Of a DNA stretch of 64,000 bases, positions 47,205-58,276 are shown piece by piece; the stretch's first letter is position 1, and each line of letters starts with the position of its first letter. A program made the position numbers and the translations under genes. Origin of the DNA: Turritopsis dohrnii (lineage: Eukaryota; Cnidaria; Hydrozoa; Anthoathecata; Oceaniidae); NCBI GenBank assembly GCA_027922465.2, contig BQMF02000415.1, positions 310,001 to 374,000 of the forward strand, given 5' to 3'. Under the pieces are notes generated by a model. That model searched no databases. It had not been told where the DNA came from and saw nothing but the letters and a program-made list of their open reading frames with translations.

Positions 47205-47405
47205 ACTGCGACTATAAAAGTGAACGGAGAAGAAGAAGAAGAAGAAGAAGAAGAAGAAGAAGAAGAAGAAGAAGAAGAAGAAGAAGAAGAAGAAGAAGAA
47301 GAAGAAGAAGAAGAAGAAGAAGAAGAAGAAGAAGAAGAAGAAGAAGGAAAATGCCGGTGTTAACATATATTTCGCCCTATGGGGAAATATATAATCAAAC
47401 AATAC
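47205..47405 (+). repeat. Dispersed repeat, expanded-GAA copy
   Basis: ATAAAAGTGAACG before the GAA tract and TTAACATATATTTCGCCCTA with TGGGGAAATATATA after it recur at 63,546-63,630. There the tract is only GAGGAAAAGGAGAAGG. Confidence 0.8.
47227..47349 (+). repeat. (GAA)n microsatellite, about 120 bases
   Basis: About 40 uninterrupted AAG/GAA units. It creates artefact frames of poly-Arg and poly-Phe on the two strands. Confidence 0.95.
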
Positions 47406-48760
47406 CAGTGTTTTCTGAAACGTTATTTTGAATGATTACATTGTAGACCTCGAAGCAAATGTTTTCTTCTTTCTCAGTATTTTGTTAAGTGAATTTAAAA
47501 TTCAGGTACGCATAGTGATTATCTAATTATAAAACCCCACTAAATTGTCCAATTGGCTGGAATGCAGAAATGTTTATTTTACTTTTGAAAGCTTTACTTT
47601 AGTTTCTACAACAAGTTGTAGTTCGTAATCTCGACAGCCATTTATTTTTGCTCCTCAATGATAATGAATTCATTAATTATGTATGAATTTCATTTACTAG
47701 AACTACTGTATGTAAATGAAAATTGGATTGTCTTTCAATTCATCCTGCTTCAGACACGCTTCTAACTAGCATTGCTCCAATTATCGACCAGAAGACTAAC
47801 CCGTTTACTGAAACAACCAGTTCAAAAGGAGCTGGCCACCTGTTAATCTTTACTATATTATGTTTCTGAAATTTCAAATCAAATCGACACAATATATATG
47901 TATGCAACACATTCAGATATTTTGCGGTGTCCAAGATGAATACTGACGGTTGAACATATGTTCATTCTCCTATTTTTTTAGAAAAGTCATAACTGTACTT
48001 TGAGCAATCCTAATTTGAGAGGTTTGGAGTGAAAGAATCACCACCTATGCTACTAAGTATAGATTGTTTTTGAAAATTTTCACTTATTTGAAAAAACGTC
48101 AGGATTGGCGATAGAGATTTCGTAAATGGCATTGGATTGATGATTTAATGTAAATATAAGTCGGAAGGAAGTGAAGAGGGCTACAAAAATGCTTAATTGA
48201 CGGTTTGTTGGAAAAGATTGGAAGATACGATGAACCCCATTGAACTACACTGGCCAATTATAAGTTATTCAGAAATTAATACCATTTCAAATAGCCGAAC
48301 CAAGTAAAATTATTGAATAAAAGTAAAATACGCCAAGCAGCCGCGATAGAAGACAAAACTCACGATGTTATATTATATAACTTCGCCAATTATGAGGTGG
48401 GATGTTAAAAAAAGCTTTACAATAATGACGGTAGCAGAGAAAGCGAATACTGTATTAAAACACCCATGGACTACTTCTACTACTAGGACTCCGCCGGCAG
48501 AAATAGCAATTAGTCTACGATTTAGGGTCGGTAAGACTCTACTAATAACGCAATGTAAATTCTAGTGAAGGAACTTAGGCTTCTAATTTTTTAATGTTTT
48601 ACATATCAAACATATAAAGATTTAACCCAGATTTGCAAAAATGGCCAAAAGTTTGTAATTAAAACGCGGAACTGAAAATTTTAAGAGAAAAGAAAATTAT
48701 TTTTATTCACGAATCTGAAAAATGTATATATTTAATAAATTGAAGTATTCAGCTACAAAA
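47406..48760. other. AT-rich stretch, nothing recognised
   Basis: A minus-strand frame at 47,740-47,934 with one hydrophobic segment could be an exon but lacks other support. No repeats identified. Confidence 0.35.
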
Positions 48761-48763
48761 TAG

Positions 48764-48960
48764 GATCATCACCTTCTTGATCATCCTCAGAATCAAGGAT
48801 TTCCTGTGCATTTTTGGAACGATTCTCCGCTACCAACACTTTCAGGGTCCGAAGAAGGTATTCCACAAATGTCGAACTTTTTCACCATTTCCTTGTCCTG
48901 CGTAAGATAGTCGTATCCTTCTTTGACCCAGTCAACCATCTGCTGGCGAGTTGGCCGGAA
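48764..48960 (-). pseudogene. Pogo/Tigger-like transposase, C-terminal tail
   Basis: Minus strand: QQMVDWVKEGYDYLTQDKEM then VKKFDICGIPSSDPESVG. After a shift comes KNAQEILDSEDDQEGDDPIL and a stop. The V.WV...W..I....V..SF..CGI....D..ED..L pattern is the end of pogo-family transposases. The catalytic DDE part is absent. Old fragment. Confidence 0.5.
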
Positions 48961-49017
48961 CTATGCAGTGCGCTACCCGTCTGCAAATAAACACGACCTG
49001 GTGCGCGTGTCGAGGAT

Positions 49018-49275
49018 AAGTACGCAATGGCATTTAAATACGATGACATAACTGTTGGACAAGTACCAAAATTCTTGTCAAAGTTAACGTATTTTTACGT
49101 AAAGAAGAGACAATTTTCTAAAAATCTACCTCAAGAAGGGATGGAACTTCCCGCCTTGTATACTTTTAAGCCAATAAATTTTGAATTTCATGCAAAGCTG
49201 CCATATCTCATTTCCAATGCACTAAAGGATTACAACGAGTGCAAAAATGTAGCCTCGAATGCAAAAACTAATTAA
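49018..49275 (+). pseudogene. HIRAN-like domain fragment
   Basis: The frame reads DKYAMAFKYDDITVGQVPKF then LSKLTYFYVKKRQF and LPQEGMELPALYTF. The pattern D..AVAV..D...VGHVP..LS....FFL and a final GGLEIPC.Y.F is that of HIRAN-like DNA-binding modules abundant, as I recall, in cnidarian mobile-element proteins. The upstream half of the domain and any partner domain are missing. It starts where the pogo fragment on the opposite strand ends. Confidence 0.4.
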
Positions 49276-51089
49276 CAAGAAGAGAAGGAAATAATGAGCT
49301 TGTAAGATTTCATTTGAAAAAAGAACTTTTTTTTGAAAAGCCAAAAATGGTTCTTATTTTGTGTTGATGATTTTCTTTTGCCTCCACTTATTAACGCGGA
49401 TTTGTGGTGTTCCAAAGTTGGTACTAACTAATCATTCAACCATATTTATCATGTATGTCTGTTTTCCACCAGTGAGATTTAAAACAAGATTTAAAGATAT
49501 CAAATAAATAAAGAAAATCAAATTTTAAAATGAAGCAGAAGCTTTTCGTTAAAACAACATCTTCAGTGCCATGTTACAAGTTATATTAGATTTAAAGAAT
49601 TTTTTAGTAACTTTTAGAACTTTAAGCAAATGTTCTGCTACCGTGTTGCGCTATCTGGTTCTTGGCACCTTTTATTTTGCACTTAATTAGTAGCATTTTA
49701 GTGCACATGTACCGTTTTCATATAGCATGGTTGCAGCTTGATTTTTATTAGAACTCACAAACACATATATAAAAGCACAAGATTGCACTTTTTATAAATA
49801 GTGTAACTAGAAGCTTATGCATTACTTAGAGACAACAAATGCGTGCTAAGAAATTCTTTGCTTTCACTTAAACCTTGTAGGTCCATTTACATTGCTTGTT
49901 TCCAGTATTTGCTTAAGACACTCCATCTTTTTTTATCCAATAGCTTTCTGGAGTGTATTTCCCAGTCTGTCGCAAGTTTACACGTTTGAAACTTGAAGAA
50001 CATGTTGCTTCAACTTTATGCGACATCCAAAAGAAAACTTTAATGTATTGCGATGTATTTATGAGTTTGAGTTGGACCTTTCTTCAGAAAATGATGTTGT
50101 GTTCTTATATCAAGTTGATTGTTTTTGTCATTAGGGTGCTAGCTTTTCTTGACGGATGAAAACAATAATCTGGATCTCGAAAAATTGCTGTCCATTTTCC
50201 GGCACCGTACCATACGACAAAAAAGAACCATCTGCAGAATAGAATGAAACCTTGCTGTGTCGTTCAAAGGAAGAACAGTCGATACAATAGACGAGAATTT
50301 AACATTTCTGTTACACGTTCAGTCTTTTCGTAGACTACGGGAGTTCCTTAGAACTGACTTTCTATTGTACGTTCCTTGTCCATGGTTAGCGATTTTTCTG
50401 TGCACTGTTGTCCTTGACGTGCTAGTTCGGCTGATTGAAGTTTTTGATAGTGTATTCTAGCTACGTGCAAGGTATGCTTGATCACGAGATAAAACCGCTT
50501 GCTCGCGTTCGTTGAGTTTGACAAACCTTCTGTCTCGATAACTTACCGATACCGTGTAGAATTAACGTACTTTCCGATAGCTTTGAAAACAATTTTGCCA
50601 AACACGTCGGTCAACTGCATAAGTTGTGATCCATTTTTCGATATTAATAGATAATCGCAAACTGGATTCAAACGAGTCCTGACGCAAGCGATTCTTAAAT
50701 CATTAGAAAGATGGCTAAATGTTCTATCCAACCGGAGTAAAAATTATCATTATATTCTCAGTTATTTCAGTTTTAAATTTAATTTGAAATTTGCGTTACA
50801 GTTTTTAAGACTCATACTGTACAGTGTGTCTTCAAAAAAAGTCAAACTTTGAATTTGAATGACTTTTTTGTTATTGTAATAAACTTTCGATCGTTGTTAT
50901 GGTTATAATTAAGTTGTACGGTCGCAACAATACGTTTAGAAGATTACGCGTTTCAATGGGGTTTGTTAAATAAAAGGAAAAAAGAACAATTTTTAAAAGA
51001 TTATCTTCAGCGATAATAATAGTTAAAAAAATGTAATAAAATTTTTACTGAGACGTTCAGCACGAACGTTGTTTGAAAATCAATTAAAC
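49276..51089. other. AT-rich stretch upstream of the type II membrane protein gene
   Basis: ACAGTGTGTCTTCAAAAAAA at about 50,821 recalls the end of the mariner-like element at 4521, but no partner end was found. Nothing else recognised; a promoter could not be located. Confidence 0.4.
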
Positions 51090-51457
51090 ATGGCAAAATT
51101 CAGAAGCAGTTTATGTGTTTGTGTTTTAATGGCGTTCTTTTTCATTTATTTCATGTGGGCAAACGTAGCAATCTTTGGGAAATCCTGGTTCAGATATCTC
51201 CCTAAGTGCCGTCACAATAAACAAATGACACGACAAGAAGAAGCGCCAATAAAAAAAATCATATTGTATTTGGTACAATGTGAAGATTGTTTGTCGGATT
51301 ATTACATGAAACCGCAAGTACTTGGATCTAGCAAAAACCATGACATTTTAGTGCTCAGTTATAAAGACACATGCAAGAAAGCCCACCCTTCTCACATCAC
51401 TTACATAACTGCACCTTTTCCAACAACATGGACTACTGGTCGGAACTATCTATACAG
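51090..51457 (+). CDS. Exon 1 of a type II membrane, glycosyltransferase-like protein
   Basis: From the ATG at 51,090: a short cytoplasmic head MAKFRSS, then one long hydrophobic segment (LCVCVLMAFFFIYFMWANV), which is the Golgi type II signal-anchor layout. The lumenal part starts with a basic stem (CRHNKQMTRQEEAPIKK), then a beta strand (IILYLVQCEDC) and ILVLSYKDTC, HITYITAPFP, TTWTTGRNYLY. The exon ends at CAG before donor GTAGCT at 51,458, in phase 2. An upstream TTG in frame is not a plausible start. Confidence 0.75.
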
Positions 51458-51533
51458 GTAGCTTTTCTGTGAAACATTGTCAGTTTGTGTTGTTATAGTA
51501 TTCATATCTGCTGTACTTTGATGTTGCTTTTAG

Positions 51534-52206
51534 GTACGCAAGTAACAACTTAAGTGTATCCTATCTTTATTACAGTTTTATAGACGAAGATTTGAAGCTA
51601 GAAAACAGTGAAAGGTATTTGAGAGAATCTCATAAAAAACTTGACAAACACGGAGAAGCTCTCCTCTTGCAACCGGAAAGTCCTTGGAGAAAGTTTGAAA
51701 ATTTTTTGATAGATTACCAACCAGCTATTGGAGTTGTGGATAATTTAAATAATTTCAGATTGATTTTCAAACCACGAACTGGTATAATCCCCACTTATGT
51801 ATTCCCTGGAATGGGAGTAGATGCCATGTTTAATGCCTTTCATAGAGATGTTATACACGATATGTTACCATATGATGAGTCGTTTGATAATAAGACATGG
51901 TGGTACTCACAACAAGTCACTCAATGCCGACTATTCTTTCGTTTTCACGCCCACACAGTCACCTTTATGCCAGTAATTGCCGTCAATGCAGTACATCGAA
52001 AATATCCAAGAGGGATGATGCCATTGCAGGACGCTTGCAAAGAAGAATTTGAGTTGTTACCAAACTTTATAAAAAATTCAAGCTTAACAAATGAAATTCG
52101 AAAGTATACCATATACCAATCAGTTAGCTACTTCAGATATGTTGCTCCACCTAAGTTTCCCATTGGTGGAAAATACTGCTACTTTGCTGATGACTTTCAA
52201 AACTAA
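51534..52206 (+). CDS. Exon 2 of the type II membrane, glycosyltransferase-like protein
   Basis: The acceptor TTGCTTTTAG before 51,534 closes a 76-base intron and keeps phase, giving a protein of 346 residues. A second AG at 51,575 would break the frame continuity. The first residues YLYYSFIDEDLKL look like the strand plus acidic DxD motif that binds metal-nucleotide-sugar in GT-A glycosyltransferases. Later blocks are YQPAIGVVDNLNN, YVFPGMGVDAMFNAFHRD, YDESFDNKTWWYSQQ and MPVIAVNAVHRKYPRGM. The C-terminus is Cys- and Tyr-containing (YCYFADDFQN). I do not recognise a named family; the enzyme class is an inference from topology and the DED motif. A hAT-like element begins 48 bases after the stop. 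Confidence 0.75.
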
Positions 52207-52253
52207 ATACGTTCATAAAATTTGAAAAATTATTGGTTTCCAACACACATGTA

Positions 52254-53713
52254 CAGGTGCGGATACAGGGTTAGGCAACTTAGGCAAATACCTAACCCCA
52301 AATCAGTTGTATAATGTTTTTCTTTCATAAATAATCAAAACAGAATAAACTAACATCGAGAACCACACCAACGGGAAAAGAGATATTCCTACAAATCTAA
52401 TCCCCTATATCGCAATTGATTCCGCGAACAATGCACGACGCACGCCATGATGTTGAAAATTCCCATTTTTGATAGCCTGAGTTTACAGCTACTTTTATCT
52501 CTGCCCGAATTTGGCTTCTCAAAGTCACGTTGACAACATAGGCTAGTTGCCTAACCTCATCTTAGGCGATGAAAACTTGCCTAAGGGGCCACGGGTTTAC
52601 GCACTTAAATGAATGAACAGGAAGAAAATTTGCCTAAGGGGCACTTAAATGAAGAATTACCAAAAATCTGTACAAAAGGACCGTGGGGGACCTTCGAATT
52701 AGACCAGTTTCCTATGGTTCGCTGAAAACGTCGTTGCAGCTTTTAATAGCAATAATGAAGTATTATTTGGGGAAGTATTATGAAATTTTATCATCTAATA
52801 CATTTGTTGAAAACTAACTTCAAAATCTTGGAAAGACAATTTTTTTCGATACAGGCTTCAGAGTTATGTCTCTTCTTTAGCTTCTGCAAAATGAAAACAT
52901 TGCAGCTGCTCCTTTACTATGAAGCAAGTGTTTTTGTAATTATGATTAGCAGGGATTATTAGCACCATCACTTTTTGTCCATAAATACAACAAGAGTTAA
53001 TTATTAGTTTAGCTATAATATAAGTTTGTGTCAACTGAACCGAAACTTATTTTTTATTAATCCGTTTCTGTTAACCGAAAATACATAACTGACATCGTAT
53101 TGTTTATTCCTTCATTTTACGAAAAACAACTAACATTCTTTTGAAAAAAATGGACTTCTTCTTTTCCCATGCTACATAAGGTTCTGGAAAATCTGTAGTG
53201 GTACAGTTTTATATGTGTACTTGGACTTGCCGCCCTGGTTGAAATCCTGGCTATGATTCTAACAGGATCATGGCAGGATCCTAGATAGTCCTGTAAAGGA
53301 TTCTTTTGTCAGGGTCGGAGTCCTACCAGCAATCAATAAAACGAAGAAGATAACAGATGAAGTAATTTATTGGTTATTTACTTAACCTCCAATCTAACAG
53401 AAAATATTATTTTGGCTTATATAACGTGGTAAAATACATTACATTCATACACAATTAGTTTTGTTTCCCTTATCCCGTTAGTGCTACAACACGGCCTTGC
53501 ATTAGAACACTATAACACTATAACATAATAACATTATAACACTCCTTTCGTCATGACGAATGAGTTTGAGTTAATATTTTTGACATTCCAAAAAGTTTTT
53601 TAAAATGTTTATTGGCTTGGGCGTAAATTGGCATAAATTCCATCGATTGTGCCTTCACGTGTGTTTGGCAAAAAAATTTGCCTAACCCTTAAAAAATCCT
53701 AGATCCGGCCCTG
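52254..53713. mobile_element. hAT-like non-autonomous element with 6-bp target duplication
   Basis: Left CAGGTGCGGATACAGGGTTA and right GATCCGGCCCTG are imperfect inverted ends, with a mirrored subterminal GGTTAGGCAA / TTGCCTAACC. CATGTA is duplicated at 52,248-52,253 and 53,714-53,719. No transposase was recognised. It contains AATAAA near 52,343 and may supply the poly(A) signal of the upstream gene. Confidence 0.75.
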
Positions 53714-53883
53714 CATGTACGTAATTTTGCAACATCCACTCGTCGAAGCAGTTTATCTTTCATTTCCTTATATCTGTCAGTGTGTTTGTCCCTCCCTAAT
53801 GATGCAGTTAGTATCTAAGGAGGCTCTACCTAAATTTTTGGATATTTAGCCCTTTAGATTGGTTTAAACTGTTTTTTTGAAAT

Positions 53884-54232
53884 TCAATTTTAAACAATGA
53901 GAAATCTATACTTGCATGAAATATTAGTGTATCTTCAAACAAAAAGACTATCAATTCGAGTTCAAATGAAGTACACGAGAAAAGTGTTACGAAAGAATAT
54001 GGAAAAAGTACACTTAATGCTTTACGCATTAAAGTGTACGAAAACGTTTATTCTTGTTTCGCATTTGTCAATGAATTCACATAAAAAATGCGAAAATCAC
54101 TTTCTCAAAGTTTTGGGGAAAATTCGAGATAACGAGAGAAAATCAGCCAGGGGATCGAAAATATTGTTCGGGATACCGAAAAGTGCGAGATATCGAGGTT
54201 TGAGATATCGAGAGTCGACTGTATATCATTTA
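53884..54232 (-). mobile_element. Pogo/Tigger-like element, one end
   Basis: Read on the minus strand it starts ACAGTCGACTCTCGATATCT and continues with repeated ATATCTCG and CCCGAA words. This is the same family as 39,587. An open frame on the plus strand across it has no protein character. Confidence 0.5.
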
Positions 54233-54625
54233 GCTTTCAGTCACAAGTTATTTTGTTGATCTGCCATTCTTTTTAAAGAAAGTGCTTTTTTTAAAAAACG
54301 TTTTGATTGTGAGTCAAACTGTTCACTCTGTCATATAGTAAAGAAAAAGGTTTATTTGCAATTTATTTAAGGGCGAAGAAGAGGGTGCAAGTATTTCTCA
54401 TTAATTAGCTTGTACACTTCTATCTACTGTTTTAAAGCTTTTTTCATAAACGACTTCATCATTTGAATACCGTAAAGCTTCGATTAAGCGCACCCCTCGA
54501 ATAAGCGCACCCCTCGAATAAGCGCCCACCCTTCGAATAAGCGCCCACCCCTCAATCTTCTAAAACGGGCGCTTATTCGAATTTTCAACAAAAACGAATT
54601 GGAAGGGTCTATTTGGAAGTAGTGC

Positions 54626-55047
54626 ATACAAGCGCCTGACGTGTGCTGGAACAAGCCTTTTAAGGAACATTGCACTGAACTTTATGATGAATGGTTAGCT
54701 TCAAAAGGCTTGCACGAGGAAACTGATTGTGGCAATTTGAAACCTCCACCTAGACGAGAGGTTGTTCAAAAGAAATGATCCGAGATTCGTTCGTTTCTTG
54801 CGGGATTACTTGCAACACCAATGGCAGCGAAGATGATGAAATCACTTGCTTTAAAGAAGGAAAACCATGTCATGATGGACGCAAAATGTTAAAAGAACAG
54901 TTTGAATACATCAATTCGGAGGAGCAAAACCCATTCAAAGCCACAGACACAGATGTTACAGATGCGTGTCCCAAATCATTATTAGGGAACTTACGAAAGT
55001 ACGACGGCAACGTGGACGACGACGTACAAGATATTCATCTTCACTGA
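54626..55047 (+). pseudogene. Pogo-type transposase C-terminal fragment
   Basis: The first frame reads IQAPDVCWNKPFKEHCTELY then DEWLASKGLHEETDCGNLKP and stops. The second, from 54,775, reads IRDSFVSCGITCNTNGSEDD then CFKEGKPCHDGRKMLKEQFE. The pattern (IQ..DV.WN.PFK....LY.EW, then W....SF..CGI....DG.ED) is the end of pogo/Tigger transposases, with the last catalytic Asp in the DV block. One indel near 54,770 separates the frames. The last 20 or so codons (from LLGNLRKYDG) belong to the nested element, not to the transposase. Confidence 0.75.
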
Positions 55048-55805
55048 ATCACAAAAGAGCAGAAACTATACACTTGGGTTAAGAAGTTTATTTACAATAC
55101 CTTTGAAGTTTGTTTTTTGAACTTTGAGAGACAGAATCATGAAGGAACGAAGGAAAATTTATCGGAAGTACTGCTATTCTCACGTCTTCGTTTTCAATAC
55201 GACTTCAAAATATTACTTTTCACGTTGTGTGTAGAACGTGCAAATAGGGAGCTTAAGCATTCGCAACGGCAACGAAGACGGCGACGTGTTTAAAACAAAA
55301 GCTTCGTTTTCTATGTGGAATTTGTTTTCAAAGGGAGTCTACTACTTATGAGACCATTGGGAAAACTTTATAAGGTAATTACATCATTAACATATTTGCA
55401 CGTTCTATGCACAACGTGAAAAGTCATGATTTGAAGTCGTACTGACAACGGAGACGTGATTACAGAGAAAGTCTTTTTCTCTTATGTAGATTTTATAGAA
55501 GCGCGATAACTTTCTAGTCGTTATAAGTTTATCAATTGAATAATTTCTCCAATAAAAAGAAGTTCTTCAAAATACTATTCACAAGTAATAATTATTTTGT
55601 TCTTTTTGCTCACGTCGTCGTCCACGTTGCCGTCGTAGTTGCTTAAGCTCACTAATCTAATAATGATATTAGTAAAATTAAAAAGTATTTCCCAATAGTA
55701 TAGTGTGAAATGACTTCCATTCTAAAGCAAATCTATGGAGTAAAGTGAATATTTTGTTTGCCTCACGTCGTCGTCCACGTTGCTGTCGTAGTTTCGTAAG
55801 GTCCC
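54985..55805. mobile_element. Nested TIR element with CGACGGCAACG ends
   Basis: GGGAACTTACGAAAGTACGA at the left and TCGTAGTTTCGTAAGGTCCC at the right are inverted, as are the adjoining ACGTGGACGACGACGT words. TA flanks both ends. Further copies of the end sequence lie inside in both orientations (near 55,250 and 55,610), so two copies may be nested in each other. No transposase. Confidence 0.65.
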
Positions 55806-55960
55806 TATAAAGGCCGATTTCCAAAAGCGCATCGCTCGAATAAGCGCCCACCCTAAAGGCTCAAAAATTTTATAAGCGCCCGTGCGCTTAATCGAAGCTT
55901 TACGGTAACTATGTAAATTTTCTAATGTTCCTTTGTCTACTTCATGGTTGAATTAACACC

Positions 55961-56827
55961 ATCCCAGCGGGCACAAGACGTCTTTGAGACGTTTCATTTT
56001 AATCGTAAAATGGTCGTTTGCTTTCCAGCTCATTTTTCGACGTCGTAGGGACGTCTGAAACGGGACGTCACAATTGGGATCCTTTTACGACGTTTTTGGG
56101 ACGTCTTTATACGGATTGAATAACGACCTTCGAAACAATTATAAACTTAAGATCATTTTGGGACGTCGTAGGGACGTCTGAAACGGGACGTCGCATTTGG
56201 GATCCTTTTACGACGTTTTTGGGACGTCTTTATACGGATTGAATAACGATCTTCGAAACAATTATAAACTTAAAATCATTTTGCGACGTCGTTGGGACGT
56301 CTGAAATTGGGATCCTGTCCCCAAAATTTTCAAATTTCATTCTGCAGTCATTAAACGGTATAAATCGAGTAACACTAACATGCTTATACAGAATTTACAT
56401 TCGTATCGAATTCTGTTTATTGGTCGTGTGAAAGATGATTTTACGACGTTTTGGGGACGTCTCTGTGCAGATTCAATAACGCTCTTCGAAACAATTATAA
56501 ACTTTCAAAAGCAATCAGTCTGTATAGAATGATTTATTGTAAATGTTTTTAAACGTCTTCACAACAAGCAGCGGTGACATAACGGTTACAAGTTCGGCTG
56601 GCACACCATAGGTTCCAGGTTCGAGTCCGCATGTGGCCTATTACAGTTTTTGAAAGAGTAAATTTCATAATCCTGCGACGTCGTTACGATGTCGTTGGGA
56701 TGTCATCGAGACGTCTCAATAAAGATGTAATTGGGACGTCTTTTGAGATTCCCACTTCGCGACCATTTTGCGACGTCTTAGGGACGTCTTTACGACGTCT
56801 TTACGACGTCTTTGTGCCCGCTGGGAT
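55961..56827. mobile_element. CCCAGCGGGCAC-ended element with GACGTC subrepeats
   Basis: ATCCCAGCGGGCACAA and TTGTGCCCGCTGGGAT are perfect inverted ends. The interior is built of GGGACGTC words and a tandem block of about 120 bp (from CGACGTTTTTGGGACGTCTT) present twice and a half. It also contains a tRNA-like segment. Similar ends occur widely in animal MITEs, as I recall; the superfamily is uncertain. The ORF across it is an artefact. Confidence 0.75.
56568..56640 (+). pseudogene. tRNA-like sequence with polymerase III boxes
   Basis: An A-box-like TGACATAACGGTTA and an exact B box GGTTCGAGTCC about 45 bases apart. The stems pair poorly, so it is not a working tRNA. It is located inside the CCCAGCGGGCAC-ended element. 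Confidence 0.5.
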
Positions 56828-57352
56828 CATTCGAATGTTTTGACTGAATAAAAATAACTTCAAAACAAGTAAATAACATAAAGAGAGTGATTGTTTGGGC
56901 CTGATAGATGTCGTTAATAAATTTGTAGGTGGATCTGAGCACCGTGTAACAATATTCAGAAAGTTTGAAAGCATTGACACGAAAGGTCTCAGACTCTCAT
57001 GAAAAGCATGTCAACTCAAGTATCTCATTTTTAGTTTGATTTGGTACACAAATATTGTGAAATAACTTTAAAACAATAGTGAAAACTTACCTTAGTAGAA
57101 AAACGTTATTTTCACTTTCTTATAAAATATGAAAGAAATGCTAACTGCTTTATATCACACCATTCTACTTTTTATCAGAGAGATAATTTTCATCAAACAA
57201 TGTCGAAATTTAATACTTAAAGAAAGTCTTTTAAATCTCATTTTTTCAAAGGATTAGTCAAGGAAAACCTTTTTCAAATATTTAATTACTTGCAAAACAT
57301 TTAGTCACTATTCCCCGACAAGGTATATGTGAAATCGCTCCACAGTTTTTGG
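56828..57352. other. AT-rich spacer
   Basis: Nothing recognised. Confidence 0.4.
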
Positions 57353-58276
57353 ATTTTTGCGAAAGCAAGAAATACCTTAAAACCGGCTTTGTTCTTTTTG
57401 GATTTCTGCGAAAGCAAGAAATACATTAAAACCGGCTTTGGCTTTTTTTGTTTTTTTTTTTTTTCTGCTGTCCAAACCTAGCGGTTTTTTGAAATTTCGT
57501 GTGTGCCTTAACATGAAAACTACCAAAACATTCTTTATAAAAGTATATTAGTGTTTTGCCACTTTTTCACGAAAAAACAGACATTTCTCCCACTAAAAAC
57601 ACAATGGAGAACTTCATTTCCACCACATTCGAAGCATCACTTCTAATAAACTTATGATTTTAAAAGTTTGTTGTTGGTAACGTCTTGTGCTTCAGCTCTC
57701 TTGCAGTTAGCAAGTCGTTCATAGTTAAACTAGTTAAGCTATAATTCTAAATTCTTAGTAGCTAGCTTAGGTAGATAGATAAGTAGTTAGTTTAAAACAT
57801 AGTATTTCTGATGAATTTTTCGCTTTTACTTTATTTCTTAATTTTTTTTCGAAAAAGTTTGTGTTTTTTTTTCTTTTCGCTCTTACATAGTTTCTTTATT
57901 TTAAAAAACTGTAATATAAAATGTGTGTCCATGGTTACGATTCGCACCTTATGCGTATTTGTTTTCTTTGTATGTAAAAGCTTCTGTTGTTTTAGTTAAG
58001 TCCTATTTACACTTTTTAAAAGGTAAATTGCCATCATCCCTGGAAATGAACAAAATTTGACAAACTTTCTAGCGGGATTAACTATTATAGTTCTATTTTT
58101 GATCTATAGCATATATCAGTTATGCTTTCATGGATTCCTAGGGAGTGTGTGATCAAAAATGTGATGTTGTATTGTAGAAGTCATTCAATGTTGAAATTTC
58201 AAGAGTGTCACTAGTCTTTCATTTTTCATACTTCAGCTGGTTTCGCAGAAATCCTTATGCCTGCAAGGGCATCTTG
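57353..58276 (+). mobile_element. Helentron-like dispersed repeat, copy 3
   Basis: The start is duplicated (GGATTTTTGCGAAAGCAAGA at 57,353 and GGATTTCTGCGAAAGCAAGA at 57,399). Then come GCTGTCCAAACCTAGCGG, a middle block shared with 60,900-61,090 (TTTTCGCTCTTACATAGTTT), and the common end TTCGCAGAAATCCTTATGCC plus hairpin at about 58,250-58,270. Copy 4 begins immediately. Confidence 0.6.

Larger units (their letters stand above)
54470..55905 (+). mobile_element. Pogo-family element, deleted, TA-flanked
   Basis: The inverted ends CCGTAAAGCTTCGATTAAGC and GCTTAATCGAAGCTTTACGG are perfect over about 24 bp, followed by tandem CGAATAAGCGC words. TA flanks lie at 54,468-54,469 and 55,906-55,907. 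A transposase C-terminus remains inside, so this is an internally deleted derivative. A smaller TIR element (54,985-55,805) is nested in it. Confidence 0.85.

Noticed and set aside
47159..47431. Poly-Arg and poly-Phe open frames
   Set aside because: Produced by the (GAA)n tract; the related copy at 63.5 kb has no such frame.
47740..47934. Possible exon with one hydrophobic segment on the minus strand
   Set aside because: Has acceptor-like AG sites but no partner exon, homology or ATG start.
50821..50850. Solo mariner-like end (ACAGTGTGTCTTC)
   Set aside because: No partner end or target duplication was found; the short match could be chance.
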